This document shows positions 42,549-54,056 of a DNA stretch of 64,000 nucleotides, in pieces (positions within the stretch are counted from its first letter, which is position 1; each line of letters begins with the position of its first letter). The stretch lies in assembly GCF_003014675.1 (NCBI RefSeq), contig NZ_PYAU01000001.1, positions 1,612,001-1,676,000 on the forward strand. Reading direction: 5' to 3'. Source of the DNA: Labedella gwakjiensis (GTDB lineage Bacteria; Actinomycetota; Actinomycetes; Actinomycetales; Microbacteriaceae). The translations under genes were made by a program, and so were the position numbers. A model generated the notes under the pieces. That model was not told the DNA's origin. It did not search any database and saw only the letters and a list, made by a program, of their open reading frames with translations.

Positions 42549-42923
42549 ACGACTCTGCACAGTGTGGATAACCTGTGGAAACTCCCTCGGGAAACCGCGC
42601 ACTTAATGTTGAAACAGCGGCCCGCCTTGTGAACAACAGGTTTTCCGTCCGTCGGCCACGACCATACTTCCGCCTCGAATCCCACACGGCGCACACAACT
42701 CACACGGTTGTAGTTCCTTACGGCCATCTGGTCGCGCTCGGGTTATCCACACTCTCCACAGGCGTTAAGACCGTTAAGAGTTAATTAATCCTTCTCTCGG
42801 TCCGCCAACCTTCTGATCGACGGCGTGTGACCTCTCGAGGCCATCTCAGACTCGGGTCGAGGCACGTGGTCTCTCTGCGGATAGCATGGTCACGTTCAGT
42901 GCCCTTCAGGACAGAGGTGACAA

Positions 42924-44066
42924 GTGCGGTTCAGCGTCAATCGAGATGTGTTCAGCGAAGCTGTGTCCTTTGCAGTCAAGCTTCTCCCGCAGCGAACGAC
43001 CCTCCCGATCCTCAGTGGAGTTCTCATCGAGTCCTCCGCCGACGGTCTCACGCTCTCGAGCTTCGACTACGAGGTCTCCGCTCAGACGACCATCGCGGCC
43101 GAGATCACAGAAGAGGGATCCATCCTCGTCTCCGGTCGTCTCCTCGCCGACATCGCCTCACGGCTCCCCAACGCCCCCGTCGAATTCAGCACGGACGACA
43201 ACCGCATCTCCGTGACGTGCGGATCCGCGCACTTCACTCTGCTCTCGATGCCGGTCGAGGAGTACCCCACGATCCCGCAGGTCAGCGGTTCGCAGGGCCT
43301 CGTTCCCGCCGAGGAGTTCGCGACGGCGATCGCCCAGGTCGCCGTCGCCGCATCCCGTGACGACGTGACCCCCGTCATCACCGGTGTCCAGCTCGAAGTG
43401 ACCGGCACGAAGATCAGCCTCGTCGCGACCGACCGCTACCGCGTGGCCGTCCGCGAGATCGAGTGGGACGGCGGAGCCGACGCCCCCGAGCTCAGTGCCC
43501 TGGTGCCGGCGCGCACCCTGCAGGAGGTCGGCAAGACCTTCGGTCACAGCGGAACGATCACCGTGTCGTTCACGAGCAAGGACGATCGCGAGATCATCGC
43601 CTTCTCCGCCGACAACAAGACCGTCACATCGCTGCTCATCAAGGGATCCTTCCCCCCGGTGCGCCGGCTCTTCCCCGAGCAGGTCGACAACCACGCGGTC
43701 ATCAACACGGGCGAGCTCATCGAATCGGTCCGCCGCGTCTCGCTCGTCCTCGAGCGTGAGGCCGCCTTGCGCTTCAGCTTCTCGATCGACGGCCTCACCA
43801 TGGAGGCCATCGGATCGGAGCACGCCCAGGCCTCCGAGTCGATCGACGCTCTGCTGACGGGCGACGACATCGTGCTGTCGCTCAAGCCGTCGTTCCTGAT
43901 CGATGGCCTCAACGCCGTCCGCAGCGAGTTCGTCCGGTTCTCGTTCACGAAGTCGGAGAACACCAACAAGCCGGGCCCCATGCTGATCACGAGCCAGTCC
44001 TCGAAGGACCAGCCCGGAGCCGACAGCTTCAAGTACCTGCTGCAGCCCAACCTGCTGCTGCGCTGA
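42924..44066 (+). CDS. dnaN: DNA polymerase III sliding clamp, beta subunit
   Basis: A 380-residue clamp with three similar domains that encircles DNA. FSVNRDVFSEAVSFAVKLLPQRTTLPILSGVLIE is split here as its opening strands; SVTCGSAHFTLLSMPVEEYP and LVATDRYRVAVREIEW are conserved in domains 1 and 2. It holds the replisome on DNA and binds repair proteins. GTG 42924 follows AGAGGTGACAA. Confidence 0.95.
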   Translation: MRFSVNRDVFSEAVSFAVKLLPQRTTLPILSGVLIESSADGLTLSSFDYEVSAQTTIAAEITEEGSILVSGRLLADIASRLPNAPVEFSTDDNRISVTCGSAHFTLLSMPVEEYPTIPQVSGSQGLVPAEEFATAIAQVAVAASRDDVTPVITGVQLEVTGTKISLVATDRYRVAVREIEWDGGADAPELSALVPARTLQEVGKTFGHSGTITVSFTSKDDREIIAFSADNKTVTSLLIKGSFPPVRRLFPEQVDNHAVINTGELIESVRRVSLVLEREAALRFSFSIDGLTMEAIGSEHAQASESIDALLTGDDIVLSLKPSFLIDGLNAVRSEFVRFSFTKSENTNKPGPMLITSQSSKDQPGADSFKYLLQPNLLLR

Positions 44067-44082
44067 GAGGAACACCCACGCC

Positions 44083-44982
44083 ATGAGCGATCTGCACATC
44101 GGTCTCGTCGGTCTCGGTCGGATGGGTGGCAACATGCGCACCCGTCTGCGCGCCGCCGGAGTAGAGGTCACGGGATACGACCGCGACCCGAAGGTCACGG
44201 ACGTCGCATCCGTGGCCGATCTGGTCGCCGCGCTCCCCGCACCGCGGACCGTGTGGGTCATGGTTCCGGCCGGGCCGATCACCGAGTCGGTCATCACCGA
44301 GCTCGGCGGGCTGCTCGAGGCCGGTGACCTCATCATCGATGGCGGGAACACGAAGTTCAGCGACGACATGCGACGCGCCGAGACATTGTCCGCGTCGAAG
44401 ATCGACTACATCGACGTCGGCGTCTCCGGCGGCGTCTGGGGTGTCGAGAACGGTTACGGCCTCATGGTCGGCGGTCCTGACGAGCAGGTCGCTCGCCTCA
44501 TGCCCGTCTTCGACGCGCTGCGCCCGGAGGGTCCGCGCGAAGAGGGCTTCGTGCACGTCGGCCCCGTCGGCGCCGGCCACTACGCGAAGATGGTGCACAA
44601 CGGCATCGAGTACGCACTCATGCAGGCGTACGCCGAGGGATACGAGCTCCTCGAGAAGCGGGTAGACCTGATCAAGGACGTCCCCGGCACCTTCAAGGCG
44701 TGGCAGCGCGGCACGGTGGTCCGCTCCTGGCTCCTCGAACTCCTCGTCCGCGCGCTCGAGCAGGATCCGGAGCTCGGCGACATCGAGGGCTACGTCGAGG
44801 ATTCCGGCGAGGGCCGCTGGACCATCGAAGAGGCCATCGAGAACGCGGTTCCGGTGCCCACCATCTCGGCGTCGATCTTCGCGCGTTTCGTCTCGCGCCA
44901 GGAGGACTCGCCGGCGATGAAGGCGGTGGCCGCGCTGCGCAACCAGTTCGGCGGGCACGCCGTGAAGAAGGCCGACGACTGA
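44083..44982 (+). CDS. gnd: 6-phosphogluconate dehydrogenase, decarboxylating (short type)
   Basis: A 299-residue enzyme of the short, GntZ-like class, which converts 6-phosphogluconate to ribulose 5-phosphate. IGLVGLGRMGGNM is the nucleotide-binding turn; GDLIIDGGNTKFSDD and VGPVGAGHYAKMVHNGIEY are the substrate-site motifs with the catalytic Lys/His. Lodged between dnaN and recF in many actinobacteria. It follows dnaN by 16 bp. Confidence 0.93.
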   Translation: MSDLHIGLVGLGRMGGNMRTRLRAAGVEVTGYDRDPKVTDVASVADLVAALPAPRTVWVMVPAGPITESVITELGGLLEAGDLIIDGGNTKFSDDMRRAETLSASKIDYIDVGVSGGVWGVENGYGLMVGGPDEQVARLMPVFDALRPEGPREEGFVHVGPVGAGHYAKMVHNGIEYALMQAYAEGYELLEKRVDLIKDVPGTFKAWQRGTVVRSWLLELLVRALEQDPELGDIEGYVEDSGEGRWTIEEAIENAVPVPTISASIFARFVSRQEDSPAMKAVAALRNQFGGHAVKKADD

Positions 44983-44992
44983 TCGGCTGACC

Positions 44993-46441
44993 GTGTCCGT
45001 GCGTCGACCCCTCCTCCGCATCACCGCGATCGCCGGAGCTGCCGCGATCGCGCTCGGTCTCGCCGGGTGCGGCGATGTGAACGCCGGCTCCGGCGCACTC
45101 GACAAGCTCCACGCGATCGTCGACGGTTGGGATGAAACGCTCGACGTGGACGAGAGCGCGACGAACACGCTCCCCTGGACGGGTCAGGCCTCGGCCACCG
45201 TCATCGTGACATCCGAGACGTCGGATGATCGCCTCGCCGAGATGACGGAGACGCTCGGGGCCTTCCTCGAGGAAGAGGATGGCGGCACGGCGCACTGGTC
45301 GTACCTCGACCTCCAGGTCGGAGCGTTCCGATTCGGAGTCGATGAGGACGCAGATGAGCGCGGTCTCCGGATCGTCGCCGTCGAGGCCCTGCGCAGCGAC
45401 GATCGTGTCGTCGGTGGTTTCGTGCAATCGGCTGACGATGTCATCGTCCAGCCGGACGACACCGCGACGGATCGCCCGCCCCGTCGTGCCATCGGCGAGG
45501 CGGATGGCACCATGCGTGCGATCGTGACGAACGACGTTCCCCTCACGGAGGCCTACGACCTCGTGCGCTCGATCGCCGCCCTCGTTCCCGATCTCGACGA
45601 CAGCGCCGTGGTCGCGGAGACCGAGGACGGAACGTCCGCCGTGTCCGACAGCGACAGCATCGTGGGTGGGACGGCCCGGTCCGTCGCGCCGACGACCTCT
45701 CTCGCCCTCGCCACGGCCGTCGGTTCGGCCGCGCCCGTGAGCGATGTCATCGCCACGTCCGATTCGCTCGACATCCGACTGGAGAGCACGCGGGATGTGG
45801 GTTCGGTCCGTGATCTGTTCGAGTCGCGCGCGATCGATCTCGGCATCGACCTCACCGTCAACGGTGGCGTGGTGAGCGATGACGGCACCGCCTACCCCGA
45901 GGTCCTCGGGGTCGCCCAGGCTCTCGACGGCGTCGATGGGGTCGAATCCGTCAGGGTCTCCGGATCGGAGATCTCCGTCACCCTTCCGGATGCGACACCC
46001 CTCACCGCGACGATCAACACGCTCCTCACCCAGGCGGACATCGACGTCGTGACCCTCGTCACGCTCTCGGCTGGTGATCCTTCGTCGCCCGGCTTCGAGG
46101 TGTCCGGCGTTCCCGGCGACCTCGTGCGACAAGGACAGATGATCTCCGCCGGGCAGGACGTCGATGTGCTCAGCCGGTTGTCGGTCTGGGACGACATCAC
46201 CCGGTTCGACGTGGATGCCGAGCCCGACCTCGAGTCGCTGCGATCGTTGTTCACGACGTTCCGTCCGCTGCTCGTCGAGGGCAGCACCGTGCAGGTGTCG
46301 GCCGACCGCACGAACGGGTTCTCGAACGACCTCGATTTCGTCGTGGCGGACGACATCGACATCGAGCTTCCACCGAACGCGGGAGACGAGGTGACCGCAC
46401 TCGCGGCCCTCGTGGCGTCGGCCTGGGCGACGGCCGACTGA
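44993..46441 (+). CDS. Lipoprotein of unknown function
   Basis: A 482-residue secreted lipoprotein with basic signal and lipobox GLAGC (cysteine at residue 26). The mature part looks like repeated alpha/beta units, each with a segment on the pattern VTVNGGVVSDDGTAYPEVLG or ADIDVVTLVTLSAG. No known domain is recognised. The reading frame starts at GTG 44993, with a second in-frame GTG at 44999, 8 bp after gnd. The location just downstream of gnd is common for a variable hypothetical gene. Confidence 0.6.
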   Translation: MSVRRPLLRITAIAGAAAIALGLAGCGDVNAGSGALDKLHAIVDGWDETLDVDESATNTLPWTGQASATVIVTSETSDDRLAEMTETLGAFLEEEDGGTAHWSYLDLQVGAFRFGVDEDADERGLRIVAVEALRSDDRVVGGFVQSADDVIVQPDDTATDRPPRRAIGEADGTMRAIVTNDVPLTEAYDLVRSIAALVPDLDDSAVVAETEDGTSAVSDSDSIVGGTARSVAPTTSLALATAVGSAAPVSDVIATSDSLDIRLESTRDVGSVRDLFESRAIDLGIDLTVNGGVVSDDGTAYPEVLGVAQALDGVDGVESVRVSGSEISVTLPDATPLTATINTLLTQADIDVVTLVTLSAGDPSSPGFEVSGVPGDLVRQGQMISAGQDVDVLSRLSVWDDITRFDVDAEPDLESLRSLFTTFRPLLVEGSTVQVSADRTNGFSNDLDFVVADDIDIELPPNAGDEVTALAALVASAWATAD

Positions 46442-46497
46442 GCGACGAGGCGCACGCCGGTGAATCGCGCGGCGGCGGGGGCGTAGCCTCGGTGACT

Positions 46498-46833
46498 GTG
46501 GACATCAGCGCACTCCGACACTTTCTGGCCGTCGCCGACGAGGGACACTACTCCCGCGCGGCCAACCGGGAGCACGTGTCACGGGCGACGATCCAGGCCT
46601 CGATCGCGGCGCTCGAAGGGGAGATCGGCCGGTCTCTCGTCGAGGAGCACGACGACGGCGTCGATCTGACCGAGGACGGCCGGCTCTTCCTCGACGAGGC
46701 CGTCGCCCGCGTGTCGAACGCCCCGACGCCGCCGGTCAATCGCGGCGGCAAGGCGAAGGCGTCGAAGGGGAAGGGACGGGCGCCCGTCGTGAAGGGCGAG
46801 CCGAAGCCGTTCAAGAAGAGGCAGGGTCGGTAG
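46498..46833 (+). CDS. Small LysR-type HTH protein with basic tail
   Basis: A protein of 111 residues with a complete LysR-type winged HTH at its start (VDISALRHFLAVADEGHYSR, IQASIAALEGEIGRSLVEEH), but where a LysR regulator continues into a 200-residue effector domain this one ends in a lysine/arginine tail (KGKGRAPVVKGEPKPFKKRQ). The tail is in the same frame and ends at a single stop codon, so it is not a simple truncation of the standard protein. Function may be nucleoid-like DNA binding (inference). GTG 46498 is preferred; GTG 46492 is two codons upstream. Confidence 0.75.
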   Translation: MDISALRHFLAVADEGHYSRAANREHVSRATIQASIAALEGEIGRSLVEEHDDGVDLTEDGRLFLDEAVARVSNAPTPPVNRGGKAKASKGKGRAPVVKGEPKPFKKRQGR

Positions 46834-46881
46834 GAGACGCCGTCCGACTCGGATGATGTCACCACCGGCGGCTATCGTGGC

Positions 46882-48063
46882 GTGGTGATCGTTACGCATC
46901 TGAGCCTCGGGGACTACCGCAATTACGCGGCAGCCGAGGTGCCGATGCTGCCGGGCGCCAATCTCTTCGTCGGGCGTAACGGTCAGGGCAAGACGAACCT
47001 CGTCGAGTCGCTCGGCTACCTCTCCACACTGGGATCCCACCGCGTGTCGAGCGACCAGGCCCTCATCCGAGCGGGCGCCGAATCCGCCGTCATCCGCGCA
47101 CGCCTCCGACATGACGGCCGCGAGCTGCTCGCTGAGGTGCAGATCAACCGTGCGTCGGCCAATCGCGCGCAGGTCAATCGCTCCCAGATCAAGCCGCGCG
47201 AGCTCCCCCGCTACTTCTCGAGTGTGCTGTTCGCGCCGGAGGACCTCGGGATCGTCCGAGGAGATCCGTCGGCGCGCCGGCGTTTCGTCGACCAGCTCAT
47301 CGTGTCGCGATCCCCTCGGATGTCGGGAGTGCTCGCCGACTACGACCGGGTGCTGCGGCAGCGGAACACCCTCCTCAAGTCGGCTCGCTCCACCGGACTC
47401 AAGGAATCGCAGCTCACGACGCTCGAGATCTGGGACGACAAGCTCGTCACGCTCGGTAGCGAGATCATCGTGATGCGCGGGGCCCTCGTGGCCGCGCTCG
47501 CGCGACCGGTCGCCGACGCGTACTCGGCCGTCGTGGGAGACGACCACGGTCCGACCCTCTCCCCCGTCCTGTCCATCGCGGGCGTCGACGCAGAGGAACC
47601 CGAGTCCGGAGTGCGCGGAGAGCAGGAGGCGCGCTCGGACGCCGTCGTGCCGACCTCCTCCGATCAGGCTGCGGTTCTCTTCCGAACGGCCCTCGCGGCT
47701 CGACGCCGTTCCGAGCTCGACCGTGGCCTCACCCTCGTCGGTCCGCACCGTGACGACGTCGCCTTCGGACTCAACGGTCTGCCGGTGAAGGGGTACGCGA
47801 GTCACGGAGAATCCTGGTCGTTCGCCCTCGCCCTCAAGCTCGGGGCCGCGGAACTCCTGCGCGCGGAGTCCTCTCTCGGCGACCCGGTGCTCATCCTCGA
47901 CGACGTCTTCGCCGAGCTGGATCAGGGACGCCGGAGCCGACTGGCCGCCGCGATCTCCGGTTTCGAGCAGGTGCTCATCACCGCGGCGGTGCTCGAGGAC
48001 GTGCCGGAGACGCTCACGGCGAACACCGTCCACATCCGTGCGGGCGAGGTCGTCGATGGCTGA
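46882..48063 (+). CDS. recF: DNA replication and repair protein RecF
   Basis: A 393-residue SMC-like ATPase that loads RecA at gaps with RecO and RecR. Walker A GRNGQGKT sits at about residues 33-40; the signature region is SHGESWSFALALKLGAAELL and the Walker B ILDDVFAELD. GTG 46882 or 46885 starts the frame; the TATCGT box six bases before 46885 suggests a leaderless start. It overlaps the DciA-like gene by eight bases. Confidence 0.93.
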   Translation: MVIVTHLSLGDYRNYAAAEVPMLPGANLFVGRNGQGKTNLVESLGYLSTLGSHRVSSDQALIRAGAESAVIRARLRHDGRELLAEVQINRASANRAQVNRSQIKPRELPRYFSSVLFAPEDLGIVRGDPSARRRFVDQLIVSRSPRMSGVLADYDRVLRQRNTLLKSARSTGLKESQLTTLEIWDDKLVTLGSEIIVMRGALVAALARPVADAYSAVVGDDHGPTLSPVLSIAGVDAEEPESGVRGEQEARSDAVVPTSSDQAAVLFRTALAARRRSELDRGLTLVGPHRDDVAFGLNGLPVKGYASHGESWSFALALKLGAAELLRAESSLGDPVLILDDVFAELDQGRRSRLAAAISGFEQVLITAAVLEDVPETLTANTVHIRAGEVVDG

Positions 48064-48556
48064 CGAGATCGACGACGCCGACCTCTCGGAGGCGTCCAGG
48101 GTCTACCTCCGCTTCCGTGAGATCTTCACCGGGACGCGCTCCCGACCGAACCGGTCCAAGCGCTCGCGGGGGGACGACGACAGCGTGCCGTTCGGACATG
48201 GTCGCGATCCGAGGGGACTCGGCGACGTGGTCGGCGCCCTCACAGCGAGTCTCGGGTGGGACTCCCCCCTCGCCCAGTCGGAGCTCATGGATCGTTGGGC
48301 CGAGCTGGCCGGGGAGGAGACCGCGAAGCACTCCTCTCCCGTGGGGATCGAGAACGGTCTCCTCACGGTGCAGTGCGAGTCCACGGCCTGGGCCACCCAG
48401 CTCCGGCTGATGCGGACGGAGATCATGTCACACATCGCGACTCGGTTCCCCGAGGCGGGCATCTCGAACATCCGATTCCTGGGCCCCGACGTCCCGTCCT
48501 GGAAACGCGGCCCCAGATCGGTCCAGGGGCGGGGCGTACGCGATACCTATGGTTAG
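48056..48556 (+). CDS. DciA-like DUF721 protein
   Basis: A 166-residue protein of the DUF721/DciA family, which in many bacteria loads the DnaB replicative helicase. The N-terminal half is charged and disordered (SRPNRSKRSRGDD), the C-terminal part has the KH-like core with WAELAGEETAKHSSPVGI, NGLLTVQCESTAWATQLRLM and the closing ISNIRFLGP. The start ATG 48056 lies within recF. Between recF and gyrB, as in most actinobacteria. Confidence 0.9.
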   Translation: MADEIDDADLSEASRVYLRFREIFTGTRSRPNRSKRSRGDDDSVPFGHGRDPRGLGDVVGALTASLGWDSPLAQSELMDRWAELAGEETAKHSSPVGIENGLLTVQCESTAWATQLRLMRTEIMSHIATRFPEAGISNIRFLGPDVPSWKRGPRSVQGRGVRDTYG

Positions 48557-48633
48557 GCAGGCAAATACGGTCACCTGTCCAGAAAAAACCCCGCAGACGG
48601 GCGAATAAGGCGCTTCCGGCGACCGCTTCTTGG

Positions 48634-50691
<2,058 letters not shown>

Positions 50692-50710
50692 CGCGGTGGC
50701 ACGGTCCCTG

Positions 50711-50772
50711 CCCTTCGACAAGCTCAGGGACCGGAAGACGGGCGATCCACGGTCGCTGAGCTTGTCGAAGCG
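50711..50772. repeat. Inverted pair of REP-like elements between gyrB and gyrA
   Basis: CCCTTCGACAAGCTCAGG opens a 22-bp unit at 50711-50732; an inverted copy (GGTCGCTGAGCTTGTCGAAG...) is at 50751-50772, with two mismatches and an 18-bp loop. Together they could form a strong hairpin in the gyrB-gyrA transcript, which might lower gyrA expression relative to gyrB or protect the 3' end. Confidence 0.85.
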
Positions 50773-50792
50773 ACGACGGTAGGAAGAGAAAC

Positions 50793-53375
50793 ATGGCAGA
50801 CGAAGACATCACCCCGGACGAGACGCCCGCGGAACCGGTCGGCCCCCACGGCAAGATCGACCAGGTCGACCTCCAGCTGGAGATGCAGCGGTCGTACCTC
50901 GACTACGCGATGAGCGTGATCGTCGGTCGCGCCCTCCCCGAGGTGCGCGACGGCCTGAAGCCGGTGCACCGCCGCGTGATCTACGCCATGTACGACGGCG
51001 GGTACCGTCCGGACAAGTCGTTCTCGAAGTGCGCCCGTGTCGTCGGCGACGTGATGGGCCAGTTCCACCCGCACGGAGACACGGCCATCTACGACGCGCT
51101 CGTGCGCCTCGTCCAGCCGTGGAGCCTCCGCTACCCGCTCGCGCTCGGCCAGGGCAACTTCGGCTCCCCCGGCAACGACGGCGCCGCGGCCCCGCGGTAC
51201 ACCGAGACGAAGATGGCCCCTCTCGCGCTCGAGATGGTGCGCGACATCGACGAGGACACCGTCGACTTCGGCGACAACTACGACGGTCGCACGCAGGAAC
51301 CGCTCGTCCTCCCCGCCCGTTTCCCGAACCTGCTCGTCAACGGTTCGGTCGGTATCGCCGTGGGTATGGCCACCAACATCCCGCCGCACAACCTTCGCGA
51401 GGTGGCCGAAGGCGCCCTGTGGCACCTCGCCCACCCGGAGGCGCCCCGTGAGGAGCTGCTCGAGGCGCTCATGCAGCGCATCAAGGGCCCCGACTTCCCC
51501 ACCGGCGCGCAGATCCTCGGCACCAAGGGCATCCACGACGCGTACCTGACGGGTCGCGGCTCGATCACGATGCGTGCCGTCGTGAGCGTGGAGGAGATCC
51601 AGGGACGCACCTCGCTCGTCGTCACCGAGCTGCCGTACCAGGTCAACCCGGACAACCTCGCCATCAAGATCGCCGACCTCGTGAAGGACGGCAAGATCTC
51701 GGGCATCGCCGACATCAACGACGAGACGTCGGGTCGGACGGGCCAGCGCCTCGTCATCACGCTCAAGCGCGACGCCGTCGCGAAGGTCGTGCTCAACAAC
51801 CTCTACAAGCACACGCAGCTGCAGGAGAACTTCGGCGCGAACATGCTCGCGATCGTCGACGGTGTGCCTCGCACGCTCGCCCTCGACGGATTCATCTCTG
51901 CGTGGGTCGCGCACCAGATCGAGGTCATCGTCCGGCGCACGCAGTACCGTCTCAAGAAGGCCGAGGCCGACGCGCACATCCAGCGCGGTTACGTCCTCGC
52001 GCTCGACGCGCTCGACGAGGTCATCGCCCTCATCCGCCGCTCCCCCGACGCGGAGGAGGCACGCACCGGCCTCATGGAACTCCTCGGTGTGGACCAGTTG
52101 CAGGCCGACGCGATCCTCGCGATGCAGCTCCGCCGCCTTGCTGCTCTCGAGCGCCAGAAGATCATCGACCGTCTCGCCGAGCTCGAGCTGGAGATCGCCG
52201 AGTTCAAGGCGATCCTCGCGAGCCCCGAACGCCAGCGCACGATCGTCTCCGACGAGCTCACCGAGGTCGTCGAGCGCTTCGGCGACGACCGTCGCACCGA
52301 GATCATGTTCGGCTTCGACGGCGACATGTCCATGGAGGACCTCATCCCCGAGGAGGAGATGGTCGTCTCCGTCACCCGCGGCGGGTACATCAAGCGCACG
52401 CGCAGCGACAATTACCGTCAGCAGCACCGCGGCGGCAAGGGCGTGAAGGGTGCGCAGCTGCGCGCTGATGACGTCGTCGAGCACTTCTTCGTCACCACGA
52501 CTCACCACTGGCTCCTCTTCTTCACGGACAAGGGCCGCGTGTACCGCGCGAAGGCGTACGAGGTGCAGGAGGCCGGCCGAGACGCGAAGGGCCAGCACGT
52601 CGCCAACCTCCTCGCGCTGCAGCCCGACGAGCAGATCGCGCAGATCCTCGACATCCGCGACTATGAGACGGCGAAGTACCTCGTGCTCGCCACCCGCAAC
52701 GGTCTCGTGAAGAAGACGACGCTCACCGAGTACGACACGAACCGCTCGGGCGGCATCATCGCGATCAACCTGCGCGACGGCGACGAGCTCGTGTCCGCTC
52801 TGCTCGTGGAGGAGGACAGCGACATGCTCCTCGTCTCGCGGCACGGCATGTCGATTCGCTTCACGGCCGATGACGGCACGTTGCGGCCCATGGGCCGGTC
52901 GACCTCCGGCGTCATCGGCATGCACTTCCGCGGTGATGACGAACTGCTGTCCGCGTCGGTCCTGCCGACGGACGGCACGTCCGCCTCGGTCTTCGTCGTG
53001 ACGGAGGGCGGCTTCGCGAAGCGCACGGCCGTCGACCAGTACCGGCTGCAGGGACGAGGCGGAATCGGCATCAAGGTGGCCAAGCTGAGCGAGGATCGGG
53101 GCGACCTCGCGGGCGCCCTCATCGCCGGCGAGGACGACGAGGTGCTTGTGGTTCTTGCCAGCGGCAAGGTGGTACGCTCTGCCGTGGCCGAGGTCCCCAC
53201 CAAGGGACGTGACACGATGGGCGTGGTGTTCGCCCGCTTCGCGGACGACGACCGCATCATTGCACTCGCGAAGAACAGCGACCGGAATCTCGCCGTCGAG
53301 GTGCCCGCGGACTCCGAGGAGGCCGCCACCGAGACCCCCGAGACGATCGTCGTGGACAAGGAAGAGCAGGAATGA
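50793..53375 (+). CDS. gyrA: DNA gyrase subunit A
   Basis: An 860-residue subunit. The breakage-reunion domain has the active-site Tyr136 (APRYTETKM); the quinolone-determining region reads [15 protein letters not shown], with Thr at the position of E. coli Ser83 and Asp at that of Asp87. The C-terminal beta-pinwheel wraps DNA; its GyrA-box reads QHRGGKG instead of Q(R/K)RGG(R/K)G. The last 60 residues are acidic. Stop codon overlaps the DUF3566 start (ATGA). Confidence 0.96.
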   Translation: MADEDITPDETPAEPVGPHGKIDQVDLQLEMQRSYLDYAMSVIVGRALPEVRDGLKPVHRRVIYAMYDGGYRPDKSFSKCARVVGDVMGQFHPHGDTAIYDALVRLVQPWSLRYPLALGQGNFGSPGNDGAAAPRYTETKMAPLALEMVRDIDEDTVDFGDNYDGRTQEPLVLPARFPNLLVNGSVGIAVGMATNIPPHNLREVAEGALWHLAHPEAPREELLEALMQRIKGPDFPTGAQILGTKGIHDAYLTGRGSITMRAVVSVEEIQGRTSLVVTELPYQVNPDNLAIKIADLVKDGKISGIADINDETSGRTGQRLVITLKRDAVAKVVLNNLYKHTQLQENFGANMLAIVDGVPRTLALDGFISAWVAHQIEVIVRRTQYRLKKAEADAHIQRGYVLALDALDEVIALIRRSPDAEEARTGLMELLGVDQLQADAILAMQLRRLAALERQKIIDRLAELELEIAEFKAILASPERQRTIVSDELTEVVERFGDDRRTEIMFGFDGDMSMEDLIPEEEMVVSVTRGGYIKRTRSDNYRQQHRGGKGVKGAQLRADDVVEHFFVTTTHHWLLFFTDKGRVYRAKAYEVQEAGRDAKGQHVANLLALQPDEQIAQILDIRDYETAKYLVLATRNGLVKKTTLTEYDTNRSGGIIAINLRDGDELVSALLVEEDSDMLLVSRHGMSIRFTADDGTLRPMGRSTSGVIGMHFRGDDELLSASVLPTDGTSASVFVVTEGGFAKRTAVDQYRLQGRGGIGIKVAKLSEDRGDLAGALIAGEDDEVLVVLASGKVVRSAVAEVPTKGRDTMGVVFARFADDDRIIALAKNSDRNLAVEVPADSEEAATETPETIVVDKEEQE

Positions 53376-53776
53376 GTACCGTCGCAGACAAACTCGCGAA
53401 GAAGTCGGCCAAGAAGCCGTCGAGCAAGCAGGTCCGACTGAAGCTCGTGTACGTCGACTTCTGGTCGGCCGTGAAGCTCTCGTTCCTTCTCGCCATCGCC
53501 GTCGCGATCATCACGATCGTCGCCGCGTTCCTCATCTACACGGTGGTCGAGCGCACGGGCGTCCTCGACAGCATCAACGGGCTGTACCAGGCGGTCGCCG
53601 GAGAGGGCGACGACCTCACGGCGCTGTTCGGCCTCAACCGCATCATGGGCTTCGCGCTCGTGGCCGCGGTGCTGAACCTCATCGTCGTGACGGCGCTCGG
53701 CGCTCTGAGCGCCGCGCTGTACAACCTGAGCGTCAAGATCACGGGCGGCGTGCTCGTGGGCTTCACCAACAACTGA
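53372..53776 (+). CDS. DUF3566 membrane protein
   Basis: A 134-residue protein with a Lys-rich N-terminus ([16 protein letters not shown]) and two membrane helices ([21 protein letters not shown] and [21 protein letters not shown]). DUF3566 proteins sit directly after gyrA throughout the actinobacteria; their role is unknown but a link to cell-envelope or cytoskeleton has been suggested. Coupled to gyrA by ATGA. Confidence 0.9.
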   Translation: MSTVADKLAKKSAKKPSSKQVRLKLVYVDFWSAVKLSFLLAIAVAIITIVAAFLIYTVVERTGVLDSINGLYQAVAGEGDDLTALFGLNRIMGFALVAAVLNLIVVTALGALSAALYNLSVKITGGVLVGFTNN

Positions 53777-53801
53777 CGCTCGGCGTCGGTTGATGGGCCG
53801 A

Positions 53802-53831
53802 TTGGGATTAGCTCGCTAATTCAGGTAATCT
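53802..53831 (+). promoter_or_regulatory. tRNA-Ile promoter with internal palindrome
   Basis: TTGGGA (53802-53807), 18 bases, TAATCT (53826-53831). The spacer holds a perfect ATTAGC-TC-GCTAAT inverted repeat (53807-53820), suitable for a regulator or acting as a small terminator hairpin for the gyrase operon. Confidence 0.55.
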
Positions 53832-53849
53832 CTACTTCGGTCCACCCAC

Positions 53850-53923
53850 GGGGATATAGCTCAGGCGGTTAGAGCGCTTCGCTGATAACGAAGAGGTCCG
53901 AGGTTCAAGTCCTCGTATCCCCA
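53850..53923 (+). tRNA. tRNA-Ile (anticodon GAT)
   Basis: Seventy-four bases fold as a full cloverleaf: acceptor GGGGATA/TATCCCC with discriminator A, anticodon arm CTTCG-CTGATAA-CGAAG, T arm with GGTTCAAGTCC. The anticodon GAT reads ATC/ATT. The CCA end is not encoded. Confidence 0.96.
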
Positions 53924-53983
53924 CTCCGCTCATCAAGATCAAAACCTGGTGGCCACGTCGTCAGGGCACGAACCGATGAGTGC

Positions 53984-54056
53984 GGGGCCTTAGCTCAGTT
54001 GGTAGAGCGCCTGCTTTGCAAGCAGGATGTCGGGAGTTCGATTCTCCCAGGCTCCA
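53984..54056 (+). tRNA. tRNA-Ala (anticodon TGC)
   Basis: Seventy-three bases: acceptor GGGGCCT/AGGCTCC (one G-T pair), anticodon arm CCTGC-TTTGCAA-GCAGG, T arm GGAGTTCGATTCTCC, discriminator A. Reads GCN codons, mostly GCA. Lies 60 bp after tRNA-Ile, the pair that follows gyrA in Micrococcales. Confidence 0.96.

Larger units (their letters stand above)
42255..42923. other. oriC: oriC region, dnaA-dnaN gap
   Basis: The 669-bp gap is the expected actinobacterial origin. It contains two exact DnaA boxes in opposite orientation: TGTGGATAA at 42563-42571 and TTATCCACA at 42743-42751, plus weaker relatives near 42574-42582 and 42754-42762. Next to the second box is an AT-rich run (42763-42793) with CGTTAAGA repeated at 42763-42770 and 42772-42779 and TTAATTAA, a candidate unwinding element. 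The region is only moderately rich in clear boxes compared with Streptomyces. Confidence 0.85.

Noticed and set aside
46492-46833. Pseudogene of a LysR regulator
   Set aside because: The frame is clean with a coherent basic tail and the next gene follows at once; no remnant of the effector domain is visible in other frames.
50724-52925. A 733-codon minus-strand frame opposite gyrA
   Set aside because: High-G+C antisense shadow of gyrA; repetitive His/Asp/Arg/Val composition and no motifs.
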